Origin: Lachnospiraceae bacterium
GTDB taxonomy: Bacteria; Bacillota; Clostridia; Lachnospirales; Lachnospiraceae
Direction of reading: 5' to 3'
Length of the DNA stretch: 15,129 nucleotides
Assembly: GCA_017959525.1 (NCBI GenBank)
Contig: JAGDAL010000300.1
Location: 1 to 15,129, forward strand
Below are positions 14,666-15,129 of the stretch, piece by piece. A model generated the notes under the pieces. It was given only the letters and a program-made list of their open reading frames with translations, was not told the DNA's origin and ran no database searches. The stretch's first letter is position 1. Each line of letters starts with the position of its first letter. The position numbers and the translations under genes are program-made.

Positions 14666-15129
14666 CTATTCTTCCGCCGGTTTTTCCTCGGTAATTTTCG
14701 CGGTATCCACGCATGCTTTCACGCCCAGATTTGCCAATGCCAACTTATGGATGTAAAGGCTTCCCACCTCAGCAGTAGAACCGTAGTTCAATGCCAAAGT
14801 CTCCTCGGACGCACCATCCGCACTTATGTAGTCCTTAATGTACTCCTGATATGCTTCGTCGCTTAACTCAATACCTTCAGTCTCAGCGATTGCCAAGAAT
14901 ACCATCTCCGTATTTAAGTTGGTTTTTACACGCTCTTCCACATAACTGCGATACTCCTCAACGGTTGCACCGCTCATGGAAGCATCTGCTGCCCATGCTG
15001 CGTTCAACTCAGCGGTTGTACTCACGCCAAACTGCTTCATCAACAGGCGGATGTAATCATCAGTTCTTGCAGCAACTACATTCTCCGGATAGGAATTGAC
15101 AGTTGCATTATCAATGACCTGATTAATCA
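14666..15129 (-). CDS. Trigger-factor-like chaperone/peptidyl-prolyl isomerase, C-terminal part (runs off the window)
   Basis: The C-terminal 153 residues of a larger protein, open at the window edge. The segment is helix-rich and acidic: SYPENVVAARTDDYIRLLM, then a linker with SMSGATVEEYRSYVEERVK, then LNTEMVFLAIAETEGIELSD, and a final helix leading to VDTAKITEEKPAEE. The order and spacing match the C-terminal substrate-binding domain of trigger factor (the EMVFLAIAETEGIELSD stretch is the clearest). The PPIase and ribosome-binding domains would lie upstream, so I cannot tell cytoplasmic Tig from an exported FKBP-type relative. It ends 118 bases before the scfA ATG with no clear terminator between, so some read-through into the scfA operon is possible. 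Confidence 0.72.
   Translation of the reverse strand, partial: INQVIDNATVNSYPENVVAARTDDYIRLLMKQFGVSTTAELNAAWAADASMSGATVEEYRSYVEERVKTNLNTEMVFLAIAETEGIELSDEAYQEYIKDYISADGASEETLALNYGSTAEVGSLYIHKLALANLGVKACVDTAKITEEKPAEE

Noticed and set aside
14666..15043. Complete 125-residue gene starting at the internal TTG near 15043
   Set aside because: The frame stays open to the window edge and the upstream residues continue the trigger-factor-like domain, so it is the end of a longer gene.

Overview
The window looks like chromosomal DNA from a Firmicute of the class Clostridia, most likely a Lachnospiraceae-type gut anaerobe. The grounds are a SCIFF peptide gene next to its radical SAM maturase (a pairing nearly confined to Clostridia), a T-box leader on ileS, AGGAG-type ribosome binding sites, intrinsic terminators and several TTG starts. 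I see no mobile element, CRISPR array, tRNA or rRNA. Coding density is high and most genes are on the minus strand.

Layout. (1) 1-1626, minus: the 5' part of ileS behind a T-box leader, its intrinsic terminator and a near-consensus promoter. (2) 1767-3407, plus: a membrane-anchored diguanylate cyclase with an extracytoplasmic substrate-binding-like sensor domain, divergent from ileS. (3) 7862-3381, minus: a five-gene unit of alpha/beta hydrolase, MFS transporter, second alpha/beta hydrolase, tiny membrane protein and a ChvE/XylF-like sugar-binding lipoprotein. Its last gene runs tail to tail into the cyclase gene, with a 27-bp overlap. (4) 14548-7989, minus: scfA, scfB, secDF, glyA and serS, apparently one operon, read from a promoter near 14615-14644 and ended by a strong hairpin at 7913-7932. 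(5) 14666-15129, minus: the C-terminal end of a trigger-factor-like protein.

How the genes work together. ScfA is a 47-residue peptide whose Cys-rich core ScfB is expected to cross-link through thioethers. The fused SecDF downstream could help protein or peptide export, and glyA and serS are serine/glycine metabolism and tRNA-charging genes carried on the same transcript. Unit 3 looks like an uncharacterised uptake-and-hydrolysis cassette: a transporter with two different esterase/lipase-type hydrolases and an orphan sugar-binding lipoprotein that has no permease or ATPase beside it.

Most notable observations: serS carries an in-frame TAA that removes the conserved C-terminal tail, while the tail codons remain intact up to a second stop just before the terminator. 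The scfA-scfB gap holds a perfect 10-bp hairpin that could set the peptide-to-enzyme ratio. The ileS T-box has an enlarged, non-canonical antiterminator bulge. A 24-bp dyad overlaps the -35 region of the scfA promoter.
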